Part shown: positions 1-11,990 of the stretch, in pieces
Position numbering within the stretch: the first letter of the stretch is position 1
How the letters are laid out: the number at the start of each line of letters is the position of its first letter
DNA from: Rhexocercosporidium sp. MPI-PUGE-AT-0058
Lineage: Eukaryota > Ascomycota > Leotiomycetes > Helotiales
DNA length: 64,000 nt
NCBI GenBank assembly: GCA_020746875.1
Contig: JAGTJL010000014.1
Span: 620,001 to 684,000, forward strand
Reading direction: 5' to 3'
Made by a program: the position numbers and the translations under genes
The notes under the pieces: model-generated
Seen by the model: the letters and a program-made list of their open reading frames with translations, nothing else
Told to the model about the DNA's origin: nothing
The model's database searches: none

Positions 1-1061
1 TGGTCTCGTCGGCTTTCCCCTTCACTTTCGCTCCTGAATTGCTCGTTGTGACAGGAGGTGAAATGAAGAATCCTCGTCGCAACCTTCCAAAAGCGGCTAA
101 GCGATACTTCATCCGTCTTGTTTTCTTCTACAGTGAGTAACATCCGAGTTTCGTCTCCCTACTTGCCCTTTCAGAAGACCTGTACCCCTTCTTCCTCAAA
201 TCCCTTTCTCGACTTCTTGATCAAATTTATGGCTCTCGACATCCAGCAAATACTCACTCCACTTCCACAGTCGGTTCTGTTATCGCTATCGGGGTTATCT
301 GCCCAGCTAACGACGACCGTCTAACCAACGGTGGTGTTGGTGCTGGCTCCTCAGCTTTCGTTGTCGGTATCGCCGATGCTGGTATCAAAGGTCTCGACTC
401 AGTCATCAACGCCGTGATCATTACTTCTGCATGGTCATCCGGAAACTCCTTCCTCTACATGTCCTCGCGCTCCCTTTTCTCCCTCGCAGTCGCCGGTAAC
501 GCCCCTAAAATCTTCGCCAAGTGCACAAAGAAGGGTGTTCCCTACATGGCCGTTGGAGCCTCTTCCCTCTTCTGCGCGCTCGCATACCTCAACGTCGCAA
601 GCAGTGGTTCTGTGGTATTCAACTGGTTTGTCAACCTCACCAACACATCTGGTTTCATCTCCTGGATCTGCTGTTGTATCACCTTCCTTCGTTTCCGCAA
701 GGCGTGCGATCTCCAAGGCGTAACATACCCCGACCAGATCCCATACCGGTCTTGGATGCAGCCATACGGAGCCTGGGCCGCCATTGTCTTCTTCACCTTC
801 CTGACTCTGATCAACGGCTTTGACGTGTTCTTCCCATCATTGTGGTCCGCAAGCGGCTTCCTAACAGCTTACGTCGGCATTCCTATCTTCCTATGCATAT
901 ACTTCGGCCACAGAATTTACAGCATGAGCAAGAAGGAGCCATGGTTGATTCCATCTGCTGAGGTCGACTTGAAGACCGGTCTTGATGTCGTGCTTGCCAA
1001 CGAGAAACCCGAGTTGAGGGCAAACACCTGGGGAAAGAAATTGCAGGGTTGGTTTACGTAG
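1..1061 (+). CDS. Amino acid permease, 3' part (5' end outside window)
   Basis: Plasma-membrane amino acid importer of the APC superfamily, fungal YAT group (Gap1/Dip5-like), working by proton symport in known members. The window opens inside the gene. The first exon runs to 132, a 138-bp intron covers 133-270 (GTGAGT to CAG), and the last exon is 271-1061 with stop TAG. The first visible residues contain APELLVVTGGE and NPRRNLPKAAK, a conserved cytoplasmic loop of this family. LTNGGVGAGSSAFV follows the intron, then several hydrophobic spans and a hydrophilic tail ending in LQGWFT. The N-terminal membrane helices are missing, so length and start cannot be judged. The family call is firm, but the preferred amino acid cannot be read from this part. 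Confidence 0.93.
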
Positions 1062-1955
1062 TGTTAGATATCGAGAGGCTGTATGTACACGTCTGGTTTT
1101 TGAACGATGAATGTAAGTATACAAATTTGTGTTTCTGTTTGGCTTTGAACAAGCAAATAACCTCATCGTCTCTGTTGAAAAAAGAGAATGACATCTAGGA
1201 ATTGAGAAAGACGCAACGTATGTAAATACTGGACCCGGTCCCGGAAATGACTGCGTGGATCGGTGAATGTCTCCTCGCTTCGACCGATGAGCAGTCCCTG
1301 CCTAGCCTCGAACGGAACTAGGGATCCTCCAACTTTTCAATATCGACAATAATTTCTGCCCTCGCGCCATCACCACCGGCGTATCGATCCGTAAATTCAG
1401 TTCTCAATTATACCCGGCAGTAGCTCACATATTTTTACAAGCATCCTCGTTTCCGGTAGCCCGACCACACGATCCAATAAAACCTTCCAATTCATCCCTA
1501 AGCATCACCAGCCTCAGAAGTTCTCAGTGAGCTCTGTCGAACCTCATTTCAACCCACCCATGCTATTGGAGCATATACTTGAGCAAGCGGATGTTATGTT
1601 TTCCCGTGCACCTCCGCATGCTTTGGAAAGGTTGTGTGTTCATCACGATTTTAATTTTCATACAGGACGGAATGCTTGCCTCCGTGTCCTCTTTTGACCC
1701 GCCGTCTTGCTGGGTACCTGAATTTTAATCTATTCTCCTCCCAGCGAAGACGTGGAGGAGGTACGGCACGAGATGGTGAAATTGAGGGACGTGTGTATAT
1801 TTTGGGTTGGATATATATGATGATGAGTATCCTGGTCCATTCTTTTCTTTCTTTTGTTTCTCTCGTTGCTTTGATATTTGGATTAACTGTCTCCCTTGTT
1901 CTTGCGTACTGAATATTTTTGTCAATTTGCAGTCGCCTTTATTTATATCAAAATC
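1062..1955. other. Intergenic, no gene seen
   Basis: About 0.9 kb between the permease stop and the esterase start. Only short overlapping frames without coding character occur. It should hold the permease 3' UTR and the esterase promoter. A pyrimidine-rich stretch near 1840-1890 lies just upstream of the esterase start. Confidence 0.6.
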
Positions 1956-3072
1956 ATGTCTTCCCAAATTTTGACTGTATTGGCTTCTGCTCTGTATTTC
2001 TCTTCCGGTGTCCAAGGGGCCACTTTACACAAGAACTGCAAAGCTACCTCGAACTGGCCCGGATGGCCTGGCATCAAGAACGCGTTCATTTTGTAAGCCA
2101 AGATTGTGTTACTAGTTATCAAGGACACAAGAACTGATTCCATACAGCGGTGATTCATACACGACAACCGGATTCAATGAAACAGGCATCCAGCCTACTC
2201 CAACAAACCCCCTGGGGAACCCAACATATCCAGGATGGACCGCCTCAAACGGCCCCAATTGGGTCGACTACCTGACCGTGAAGTACAACGCTTCAACCCT
2301 CCTAACCTACAACCTAGCATACGGAGGAGCAACAATGAACTCAAAACTCGTAGTGCCTTGGAAACCTGAAGTCTCCTCGATCGCAGACCAAGTCCAAAAC
2401 CAATGGTTCCCAACCTATGCGGGGAAATCTACTTCCGCAGCATGGTCATCAAAAGATACTCTCTTTGCTATCTTTGATGGCATCAATGATGTGGGAAATT
2501 CTTGGTGGTTGGCAGACACCGCGACGCTCAATGGCAAGATCTTCGCTATCTACCAAGGCCTAGTGGATCAGCTCTACTACGCCGGCGCAAGGAATTTTGC
2601 TCTCTTGAATGTACCCCCTGTCGATAGGTCGCCTTTGGCACTTGCAAACACACCCGCGGACCAAGCCAAAGAGAAAGCGGATATCCTCGCTTGGAATGCA
2701 TTGGTTGTCGAGATGGCGAAGAGCATCAAGGAGGAGAAGCCGGATGTCAATATCTTCGTCGTGGACTCGTACAAGTACTTTACCGAAGTTTTGGATAAGC
2801 CGAAGAAGTACAAGCAGACTGCTTTGTATAAGAACACTACTGCCTACTGTACGGACTATCAGAAGTAAGTTGGATTGTGTTAAAGAAGTGTTAGAGCGAG
2901 GTTGTTGACTTCTTTTAGTGGTACACCTGCAACTGACACTTTTGTCCCTTCGTGTGGTGTTCCTGTCAATCAGTACTTCTGGTTGAACAGTTTGCACCCT
3001 ACCTATCCTATGCATGATGTTCTGGCAGAGCAGGTCGCTCTTCAGTTGAAGGATGGACCGAATGTCTGCTAG
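1956..3072 (+). CDS. Secreted GDSL/SGNH esterase (CE16-like acetylesterase)
   Basis: Predicted extracellular serine esterase of the SGNH/GDSL fold, most like fungal carbohydrate esterase family 16 enzymes that remove acetyl groups from hemicellulose-derived sugars. Exons are 1956-2092, 2148-2864 and 2919-3072, giving 335 residues. Residues 1-21 form a signal peptide, so the start at 1956 is preferred over an in-frame frame opening at 1896. Block I is FGDSY with the nucleophile at about Ser49. Block III appears as GINDVGNSWW, and the C-terminal block is NSLHPTYPMH with catalytic His near 311. The first intron falls inside the codon for the Phe of FGDSY, and both introns are 54-55 bp. Secretion and esterase class are well supported; the substrate is inferred. 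Confidence 0.9.
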
Positions 3073-3875
3073 GTTGAAAAACGGCCGTAAGCGAGCAATA
3101 TGGCTGTCTCTGAAAAGAAGCTGGGAGTGGAAACTCGGGACCACAACACATTTTATGTATATCACATGAGCATATATGAAGCATACTTGACCTAATAGAC
3201 TCGTCCCAAAAGACCCAGGAATTTCAGCAAGGAGGGAAGGGAAAGTCGTAGACCAACTTCTATATTATCACGTGATATATGAACACCTGCACTCAATGAA
3301 GCTGGGATGGTTTCTCGTCAATTCCATCAAAAACTCTAGCCGACCCCGGAATGAAAGCCTCAACCATCTCGCCCATGAAAGGATAGGAATACTTCATTTG
3401 GATGCATCTCCAACGTCGCGTTTCCGCTTTTCTATACCCCACATACGCTAAACTCCTCCGGGGCATGAAATCCGGCGGATATCTCTTATCAGCCCCTCAT
3501 CCAACCAGCGTCTTCCCATATCGACGTCGAGCTTGACCGCACCGGACTCGCAGCGGCGATATGACATGTCGAGAGACTATCGTGGCATTGGAGGGGTCAG
3601 AGATCTAGCCATTGATTTGGTGGCAGGTGCAGACGATTTGAGAGCTTCGACATAGCTACACACTGAATCCAACCCGTTCATCCATCCATCCCACTTTGTG
3701 TACCTAGCTGTCGGTATCCAGACCCGATTTGATACACGAGATCCCGTTGGGAATTATATATTATCCTTTGCCCTCTGCCCTTCAAGTGACTGATTCTCCA
3801 TCCATTACCCTTCACTGACTTGCTAGAGCTTGTTTCTCATCGTTCTAGTGATTCTTCTAGCAAGAAACATACACA
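3073..3875. other. Intergenic with amine oxidase promoter
   Basis: About 0.8 kb without a credible coding frame. A TATATA box at 3755-3760 lies roughly 115 bp before the amine oxidase start, followed by a pyrimidine-rich stretch. Nothing else was recognised. Confidence 0.5.
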
Positions 3876-6246
3876 ATGGCTCTCGATAGACTCAAGTCTG
3901 TTACCCAGCACTTCACAGGCACTGCTGATCCCCCTCACCCGTTCGATCCCCTGTCCAATGCTGAGATCGAAGCTGCTGTCGCGGTTGTGGGCAAGGAGCA
4001 CGGCAAGCTATTCTACAATGCCGTCACTCTGCGCGAGCCACCGAAGAAGGAGATGCTAAAGTGGCTGGAAGCTCCAAAGACTACTGCTCTCCCCACGAGA
4101 ATTGCAGATGTCGTTGCTCTTGCGCCTGGTGGAAAGGTATACGATGGATTAGTGGATTTGAAGACCAGCAAGGTTATTAAATGGGAGCAGATGGAGGGTG
4201 TGCAACCATTGGTACGTGGATTTTTGATATCTGCTACATTTATCACTAATTGGCTCTAGATCACCATGGAGGACTTGCAGATTGTTGAGCACGTCGTACG
4301 AAAAGATCCTAAGGTCATTGAGCAATGTGTGATCAGTGGAATCCCAGCGGAAGATATGCACAAAGTTTACTGCGATCGTGAGTTCTCCAGAAGGCGTGTG
4401 TAGGGTTTAACTGATAGCTTCCTCTAGCTTGGACAATTGGTTATGATCACAGATTTGGCAGCGATGTACGTTTGCAACAAGCTCTTATGTATTACCGACC
4501 GCACATGGACGACAGTCAATATTCCTTCCCTCTCGACTTCTGCCCCATCTTCGACGCCGACAAGCAGGAGATCATCCACATCGATATCCCCGACGTCCGA
4601 AGACCTGTCAACAAAGCGAAGCCCAACAACTACCATCCCGCAAGCATTGAGGCAGAAGGAGGATACAGAACGGATATCAAACCAATCAACATCACACAAC
4701 CGGAGGGCGTCTCGTTCAAGACCGAGGGGCGATCCATTGACTGGCAGAACTGGAATGTCCATGTTGGATTCAACTACAAGGAGGGTATTGTTCTCAACAA
4801 CATCACCTATAATGACAAGGGAACTGTCAGACCGATTTTCTACAGATTGTCTCTTGCAGAGATGGTTGTGCCGTATGGGAACCCGGAGCACCCTCATCAA
4901 CGGAAGCATGCTTTCGATTTGGGTGAGTATGGTGGAGGATATATGACCAACAGTCTTTCTTTGGGATGTGATTGCAAAGGAGCTATTCATTACATGGAGT
5001 GAGGTATGATGGGCCCTTGCCCTATTTTGGACCAATTACTAACTTGTCTCAGTGAACAACCTCCCCATAATTTCCACATCTCGAAAGTTTGTGAGATGTT
5101 TGAAATCCAAATGCTAACAAATTCCCAGTGCTGCATTTGTCAACCGCGCAGGAGAGAGTACAACCATCAAGAACGCCATCTGCATCCACGAAGAAGATGC
5201 CGGTATCTTATTCAAGCACACTGATTTCCGCGACGACTCCGTCATTGTCACTCGCGGCCGCAAGCTGATTATCTCCCACATCTTCACAGCCGCCAACTAC
5301 GAGTACTGCGTATACTGGATCTTCCACCAAGACGGTACCGTCCAACTAGAGATTAAACTCACCGGCATCTTAAACACATACGCTATGAACCCAGGTGAGG
5401 ATACCAAGGGCTGGGGAACGGAAGTCTACCCAGGAGTCAACGCACACAACCACCAGCATCTCTTCTGTCTGCGAATCGACCCTAACATCGACGGACCAAA
5501 CAATACTGTTTTCCAAGTCGATGCAACGCAGGGAGCAGGCGAGGTCGGCAGCAAGGAGAACCCGTATGGAAATGCTTTCTTTGCGAATAGGATCAAGTTC
5601 ACTACTGTGAAGGAGGCTGTCAGTGATTATGATGGTGTCACATCCAGAACTTGGGATATGTGCAATACCAACAAGCTCAACCCGTACAGTCACAAGCCAG
5701 TCTCATACAAGCTGGTGAGCAGAGAAGTTCCTAAGCTTCTGCCAAAAGAAGGCTCCTTGGTCTGGAAGCGAGCTGGATTCGCTAGACACGCAGTGCACGT
5801 CACGAAATGTAAGTTTCACTCTACTTTCACCTCTCCCCTTCCCAAAAAGAATGACAAACTAACACCAAACTCCCCCAGACGACGACGACCAGATCCTCCC
5901 GGCCGGCCGCCACGTTCCCCAAACTTCGGGCGAGCCCTCGCGCGGCATCCCCGAATGGATCGCCGACGGCGAAGCCTCCATCGACAATACCGACATCGTG
6001 CTCTGGCACACCTTCGGCATCACGCATTTCCCTGCGCCCGAGGACTTCCCCGTCATGCCCGCTGAGCCCATGACGCTGCTTCTGCGGCCGAGGAACTTCT
6101 TCCTGCGGAACCCAGCCCTGGACGTCCCGCCTAGCTATTGCAGCACGCCGAGCCAGGTCGCTGGGCAGGGAACGGTGCACGATGCAGCGGATAAGATGTC
6201 GAAGCTTGTTGTTGCGGGAGGGGAGGCTGGGTGCTGTCAAAAGTAG
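3876..6246 (+). CDS. Copper amine oxidase (primary-amine oxidase)
   Basis: Oxidises primary amines to aldehydes with release of ammonia and hydrogen peroxide, using copper and a self-made topaquinone cofactor; it lets fungi use amines as nitrogen source. Exons 3876-4211, 4260-4377, 4428-4998, 5129-5808 and 5879-6246 encode 690 residues, normal for the family and colinear with Aspergillus AO-I-type enzymes. The cofactor motif NYEY places topaquinone at about Tyr399. The catalytic base is Asp315 in FDLGEYGGG. Copper ligands are His450 and His452 in HNHQHLF, and His618 in FGITHFPAPEDFP. No secretion signal and no clear C-terminal peroxisomal tripeptide is visible (end CCQK). The 130-bp third intron contains a second internal acceptor (about 5042-5052), but using it breaks the frame. 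All key residues are present. Confidence 0.96.
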
Positions 6247-7981
6247 GGTGCTGTCAAAAGTAAGGTGCGGGGGCGAAAGGGGTTTGTTGGGTTGTGAATG
6301 TGAATATGAAATGATTTACTGCGGCGGAGTTCAGGTTCACTCCGGGCTGGCTTCTTCTTTTACGGGGGTTTCCTTATTTCTTCGCATGTATATAGCCTTT
6401 TCTTTTGGGGTTGGAATGTAATGATCACTTAATTCTACCTCTCTCATCCTCCGTCTCGGTCTCCCTCTCCCTCAACTCATTCCCCGCCTCCTCTCCTAGA
6501 GGACACAGGTGATCAGTTTAGATTTACACATTATGTTCTTGCCTGCGTGGTGGGTATCGGTATTTGCATTTGTCTTTGTATCTCTCTCTCTCACTCTATA
6601 TATATACGTATTTTAATATTCGTGAAGTTTGCGACCAGGAGGGGATGCTACTGTCTAAGCGAGCCTCAGTCAGTCAATACAGTATGCAGTCCAAGTTGAA
6701 TACTGTACTCGTAAGTGTAGTGCCTGGTACGCGGCACGCAGGACTTATCTATTCTTTGATGAGGGTTGGAGATCCACTACAGTAACTACCCTTAAAGTCA
6801 TGAATGAGATGTTTCGTATAATTAGTGATATATTCTGAATATACACTACAGTGAAATGCCACAACCTAGGCATCTGCTTTCTATTCCCCCATTGTCATTT
6901 ATTGGAGCGTCCTATCAACGATAACAACAACAATACACCATCATGACCGAGTTTAAGCTTCCTTTCACTCACCGACTCTTGGATCGTGTAGCAAGATGAG
7001 GATGCGAGCTAGTCAGTCCTGTCATGCTGCTACGCCGTGATATTCCCGGTTACCCTGTTTATTTCCTTGTTTATTCTTTCTCCTTTATCTAGTCTTTCTC
7101 CTTCCTTTCTATCTTCCCTTCCCTCCTTCTCATCCTCTTCCCGCGTCCCATTACACAAAGTACAGCGCCAAACTTACACAATCCCCATTTAACATAACCT
7201 CTCCTCCGCGCCACCCCCCCTTCTACTCTCACTCAGCAGCTAGCTACGAGAACCCGCACTACTACCCCGGCGCTCGAATGGAAGCCAAAGCGACATGTCT
7301 TGTCTTCTATCTAAGTACGTAATCTTACAGAAACTACCATCCGTCGCGACGCTACCTGGTGCTACTCACCCCACACCTTGGATACTGTAGCAGAACAAGC
7401 GACAGCGAGCGAGCGAGTGAGGGAGGGAAGTAATGTAACCTAGGTATGCATCTCGCGCGTGAGTGCCGTTTAGAGTATACCGAAGGTGGGGACGACGTGC
7501 AACAAACCCTTTCCTTTCCTTGCCTTTTCCTTGGCCTTTGCCTTTGCCTTTGCCTTTGATCTCTCGTCCATATCGTCAATTTTGAGAATTTCCAGTCGGA
7601 CTGACTGCTAGAGGAGAGGTGGAGTACATGGAAAGGTGTTGTAGACTTACGTGCTTGGTTCGTGCCCGAGGACGTTGCAAAAGAGGCCTTCGGGTGCTGT
7701 CACCAAGTCCATGCTTGTATTCTCGTTCTTCTCTCTTCATAATGATAGTGGTATCGTCCGAATCCATTCCATCCTATCCCATCCCATCCCATTCCGTTCT
7801 TAAACCCATGCCATGCCACAAAAGACAGTATATTGTGTAGACCCCGAATCCCATTCCCAGCCTTTCCCAGTGTAATATATCAAAAGCCGTGAGACCCCGC
7901 CTGTCTACCGGCCCATTCTCCAAACTCCCTTGTTAAAAGTACCAGTAATCGATATCTTAGTCTCTCCCATGTATACACTAA
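6247..7981. other. Intergenic, low-complexity, no gene seen
   Basis: About 1.7 kb between the amine oxidase and the HVA22-type gene, which converge here. It contains CT- and TA-rich simple sequence near 6575-6610, a TTTGCC hexamer repeat at about 7508-7559 and a CATCC-type repeat near 7770-7795. Short frames present on both strands are shadows of simple repeats. Confidence 0.55.
7508..7559. repeat. (CCTTTG)n-like microsatellite
   Basis: Imperfect then perfect tandem copies of a TTTGCC/CCTTTG hexamer in intergenic DNA. No function is implied. Confidence 0.8.
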
Positions 7982-9212
7982 TCATGCATCAACGCCTGAA
8001 CTCTTGCCTTTATCCTCTATAACGGTATGAGTCCCGCTCATATCCGTATCCGCCGAGTCATCAGTCTTCGCACCCCAGCTCCAAGGCATCCAGCTTGCGC
8101 TCCCACTGCTTCTCTTCACTTGTCTACGTACAGTCTCGACTTCTTCCGCTCCGGACTCTGCTTCAATTTTCTCGAAGTCGGCTTCGCTCTTCCGGGTACT
8201 GAGACCGGTAACTGGGCGTTCCTCCTCCTCGCTACCACTGCTGCCATCGAAGAACATGCTGGGTACTTGACGAGGGGCAGATGGTTGGACGGATTGGCCT
8301 TGCAGGGTATTGGCTTCTTTGTCGAGTGCGGAGAGGAGGATGGCGAGACGTTCGCGTTGCGCGGCGATGAAGGAGAGGCGCTCTTCGCCGCTGACGGAGG
8401 GGGGGATGAGCATGCCTGAGTTGGAGAGGTCTCGTGGTTGAGAGCTGGCTGAGCCCGGGTCTCGAGATGTAGCTGCAGATACGGCAGATGCTAGGAGAGA
8501 GTAGAAATCAGTCGCTGTGCTGGTGGTGGGCATCGCTGGGAATGCCGGGCGTGCAGCGGGGAGGTTGAAGCGCGCGATCAGGCTCTGGGTGTAGCTGAAG
8601 GTGGAGGGCGTGGATGGTGGGGTGGGCTCCTTAGGAGGTAGACCAAGCAGGTGTTGCTTGATGAGCTCGATGGCTTGTTTGAGGTATGTATATCCGGCTG
8701 CTTTGGCGCGGTCGTGGGCGGAGGATATGAAGTCGTCGATTGATCGTTCGTTTGTCTGGAGCCATGGGTGGACGTGCGATTGATAGAGGACTTTGGCGCC
8801 TTGTGTTTGTGGTAGGATGAGGTAGAGGAGGAAACCTAGACGGATCCAGGCGTAGAATGGGACCCTGGATCGTATACGTTAGTTCTGCTGTCTGCGAGAA
8901 GAGGAAGAAGATGTGCGTACCAGACGAGGATGAATCCGGCCCATGATTCAAAGAAGAGGGCACATGCCAACACCACCCAGTACATGAGCCATGGCGTCAA
9001 TAGAGCGGGATCCGAGGTCTTGAGAGCTTTGTAGGAGGCGAATACAGGAAAGAGGAAGGTCGGGATCGAGCTGTTTGGGCGTCAGTATCATGCCACTTCA
9101 CTTGACACGAGATCTGGGGAAGAGACGGGTGGGCTGGATTGCGGATGGCGGGGTTAAGGTTGGACGGGGATCAGACTCACGATAAGAGGTTTGCGAAAGT
9201 GGCGAAGAACAT
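7982..9212 (-). CDS. TB2/DP1/HVA22 (Yop1/REEP) family membrane-shaping protein
   Basis: ER membrane protein of the reticulon-like TB2/DP1/HVA22 family, whose hairpins bend tubular ER membrane. Exons on the minus strand are 9212-9181, 9070-8921 and 8864-7982, giving 354 residues. The domain occupies roughly the first 110 residues: FLFPVFASYKALKTSD, then WLMYWVVLACALFFESW, then the second hairpin FYAWIRLGFLLYLILP, followed by the typical HVHPWL segment. The tail of about 230 residues is hydrophilic and acidic/serine-rich, longer than in yeast Yop1 and typical of filamentous fungi. The first exon is only 32 nt, so its ATG escapes simple ORF searches. It diverges from the TANGO2 gene across 1.2 kb. 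The family is clear; whether it is the Yop1 orthologue or a paralogue is not settled. Confidence 0.9.
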
Positions 9213-9372
9213 TGTCGCACTGCCAGCGTCTACCGAACTGTGCGATTGCTGCAGTGGAATGTGTAGATAGGTAAGGTGTGTAGGAATTAGCGCAAGGACG
9301 AACAATTGTCGTCCAGAGTGGAGAGTGAAGCAGGTAGGGCGGAGTTGTTTAGATGTTTATGGGGTACGGGAG

Positions 9373-9398
9373 GTCAGGTCAGTCAGTCAGTCAGTCAG
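9373..9398. repeat. (CAGT)n tetranucleotide repeat
   Basis: About five perfect tandem CAGT copies within an intergenic region upstream of the HVA22-type gene. Likely length-variable. Confidence 0.85.
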
Positions 9399-9546
9399 CA
9401 CGGTCGCCAAGAGCGAGTCAAGAGCTCCGAGTCTTATCCTTATCGGGCTGCTTTATCGCCTTTTGACGTGGTCTCGTGGTCAGGTGAGGGGAGGCGAGGC
9501 AGTGAAGAAAGGGAAGGGTCGATCGGGCAAGGGCGGAGTAAGTGAC

Positions 9547-9574
9547 GGAAGGGAAGGGAAGGGAAGGGAAGGAG
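9547..9574. repeat. (GGGAA)n pentanucleotide repeat
   Basis: Five near-perfect copies of AAGGG in a purine-rich run, intergenic. Confidence 0.85.
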
Positions 9575-10165
9575 AGGAAAGAAAGGAAAAGAGGAAGGGC
9601 CCTTTGTACCTCGAATACCCGTCTGCCTGTTCCATGGATGGATTGATGGTCAATCTGGCTCTTGGAGGGAGGCCGCGTCATGGAGTCCATCTGGCACCTG
9701 GCACCTGGAGTATTGAGAGTTGAGAGTTGAGAAGGAATAGATCACTAGTCGGATACAACATACAGCAGGTAATTAATTGTACTGTAATTAGATAGTCTGC
9801 TGCAGCTGCAGGAAGGCGGCCGGCCCCTATGAGCCCCAAAGCCCCAAAGCCCCAAAAGCCCCCCCCCCCCAAAAGAGTGCCACCTGCGAAGCCGGAGGGC
9901 CCAGGACCAGGACCGGGATCCTGTACTAATGCCCCCAGCGTCTTGACCAGGGCAGGCTGGTCCTCTTCCTCCCCCTCTCACTGGCCCCAGCTGTGGAGGT
10001 GGCTTGAGTCGGGACCCGTCAACCATCCAACACATCACATCATGGAATCCGCATGCATGCCCGCCATACATGACAAGAAACCATCAGACCACGATCTCGT
10101 CCGCCGTGCAGGTAGAGAAGGTAAAGGTACAGTACCTATGCGAGGTGACTGACGAACGAGCCACT

Positions 10166-10243
10166 GCAGCTTCTGCTTCTGCTTCTGCTTCCGATGCCAC
10201 ACCAGGCCAGGCCAGACCAGACCTGACCTGACCAGACCAGACC
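10166..10243. repeat. Adjacent TTCTGC and CCAGAC/CTGACC repeats
   Basis: Four TTCTGC units, then a set of related CCAGGC, CCAGAC and CTGACC units. They lie about 200-280 bp before the TANGO2 start, in its likely promoter. Confidence 0.8.
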
Positions 10244-10445
10244 ACAAAAGAGAATGGCGTCGCACTTTCCTACATTTCTAGAAATCCATTGACTATTGTT
10301 GACTGTTGACTATTGACTATCTACGTCGACTACCTATTACCCCCCTCTCTCTCTCTCTCAACCTCAACCAAAGGCACACCCAAACCCACCACTGCCCTCC
10401 AATTCCAGATACAAACTCCTCCACATCCAATTACACACCGCCAAA

Positions 10446-11540
10446 ATGTGCATAGTCCTTGCCACCACTGCACATCCCTCCTACGCCCTCATCATCCTCG
10501 ACAACCGCGATGAGTTCATAACCCGACCCACCAGCAGACCTCACTGGTGGACTGCCAACCACCAAGAGATCCTGTCCGCGCGAGACTTGCAACGGGCGGA
10601 ACAAGGGACTTGGTTGGGCATCACGAAGACGGGGAATTTTGCCGTCTTGACGAATTACCGAGAGACCGATACCAACGATGCGGAGCATCCTATACAAGGG
10701 ACGAGGAGTAGAGGCGGGATGGTGACAGCTTGGTTGACCGCTGCTGTGGATGAGAGCACGCCCGAATTCGTACAACGGTTAATGGCTGGCGATGGAGTCA
10801 AGGGCGTTGGAGGCTTCTCTCTCCTCTGCGGAAAGTTAAGGAAACGGAAGGACGTGAATCACGAGTTGGAACCACTGGCTATCATCTCGAACCGCTGCGA
10901 GACTCCCGGTCATGTACCATGGATTGCAGAGCGAAGAGGAGAGGTCTACGGTCTCAGCAATACTTCCTACTCAGACCCTGACGTCTGGCCGAAAGTTCTG
11001 ATGGGGCGAGAGAAGGTCCTGCAGGCTGTGGAGGAAGTCTTGGAAGCTGATCTGGGCGAAGAGGAGTTGGTCAGCAAGCTGTATGCTGTGCTTGATACGG
11101 ATACACTGCCAGAGAATGATGGGAAAGAGTTCGAGGAGTACATCTGCGAATTACGGAAATCTATATTCATTCCATCGATTGGATCAGAAACGCCAACCCA
11201 GGAAACACCAAAAGCAGATGCCATTGCAGCGGCGGATCCTCATGCCAACGGCATTGCGAACAGCCTCTCGCTTGTAAAAACAGACGAGTCTGAATTGAAG
11301 CAGGGAGAGAGACCAGATCCAGTCACTCCCAGTGCTATGACTGGAATCTATGGCACACAGAGACAAACCATCATACTTGTGGATTGGGAAGGAAAAGTCA
11401 CGTTCAGGGAGAGATCTCTTTGGGATGCAAAGGGAAATCCTATACAAAGGGGCAAAGGGGATATGAAGTTTGAGTTCGACATTGAGGGATGGAATGGAGA
11501 AAGTAAGGGCAATGAAGTCTACCCGCACGCTGTCCTCTAG
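10446..11540 (+). CDS. NRDE (TANGO2) family protein
   Basis: Orthologue of the NRDE/TANGO2 family (transport and Golgi organisation 2), cytosolic/mitochondrial proteins with roles proposed in heme and lipid handling. Single exon, 364 residues, with ATG in a good context (AAAATGTGC). The N-terminus begins MCIV, has hydrophobic strand residues and then the diagnostic DNRDEF at residues 19-24, followed by WWTA and GTWLGI motifs of the Ntn-hydrolase-like fold (Cys2 would be the first residue after Met removal). An insertion at about residues 235-290 is hydrophilic and probably a species-specific loop. The C-terminus MTGIYGTQRQTIILVDWEG is the conserved closing strand. The biochemical activity of the family is not settled. 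Confidence 0.93.
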   Translation: MCIVLATTAHPSYALIILDNRDEFITRPTSRPHWWTANHQEILSARDLQRAEQGTWLGITKTGNFAVLTNYRETDTNDAEHPIQGTRSRGGMVTAWLTAAVDESTPEFVQRLMAGDGVKGVGGFSLLCGKLRKRKDVNHELEPLAIISNRCETPGHVPWIAERRGEVYGLSNTSYSDPDVWPKVLMGREKVLQAVEEVLEADLGEEELVSKLYAVLDTDTLPENDGKEFEEYICELRKSIFIPSIGSETPTQETPKADAIAAADPHANGIANSLSLVKTDESELKQGERPDPVTPSAMTGIYGTQRQTIILVDWEGKVTFRERSLWDAKGNPIQRGKGDMKFEFDIEGWNGESKGNEVYPHAVL

Positions 11541-11990
11541 ATAACTAATAATTAGCAGCGACCTGAGAGTCTATTTGTTTCTAGCAGGGTTAAAATGTGT
11601 CAAGGCGGCACGGCACATACAATCACGAATCACTTTTCATGTAAAGATCATGTTCCATCTTGTACAAGGTCTGCAGCGATGTATTTGCGCAATTTATTTG
11701 TTATCTGTTATCTGGCAAAGCTGCATCTAGATTCAGGCATCATCGCATCGTAGCTCTAGAGATATTTGTGAGGCAGAGCAGAGCATTCTCCCATTGGCTC
11801 TCGAAGCGAGGTTTCTGTCTCGCTTCGAGCGGTCTTGTTTTCCCCCAAACCAACTTTCTCCATATGGCTTTCTTTCGGTGACCATCCTCTGCCGTTCGAC
11901 CGTCAACGACCTCTGTTTTGCGACAGCGACGTCGCAGATGAACAATCGTCTCGTGTACAGACATCTCGAACACCATTGCCAAGCCAAGCA
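11541..11990. other. Intergenic / upstream region of the repeat protein
   Basis: 450 bp between the TANGO2 stop and the chosen start of the next gene. The frame of the next gene stays open back to 11835, so part of this stretch could be coding, but its residues there lack similarity to anything I recognise and the ATG at 11991 starts a plausible acidic N-terminus. Confidence 0.45.

Larger units (their letters stand above)
9213..10445. other. Divergent intergenic region rich in simple repeats
   Basis: Shared upstream region of the HVA22-type gene (-) and the TANGO2 gene (+). It carries a CAGT tetramer array (9373-9398), a GGGAA array (9547-9574), CCCCAAAG copies and a C-run (about 9836-9873), a TTCTGC array (10166-10192), CCAGAC/CTGACC copies (10200-10243) and a CT-run at about 10342-10359. 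A palindromic GGTACAGTACC is at 10126-10136. Several frames over 60 codons here are low-complexity artefacts. Confidence 0.65.

Noticed and set aside
4999..5128. Two introns in place of one in the amine oxidase
   Set aside because: An internal acceptor exists near 5050, but using it forces a frame break before the conserved NRAGE block.
9325..10265. Several frames of 64-132 codons between the HVA22-type and TANGO2 genes
   Set aside because: They run through tetramer, pentamer and hexamer repeats on both strands; composition is simple-sequence.
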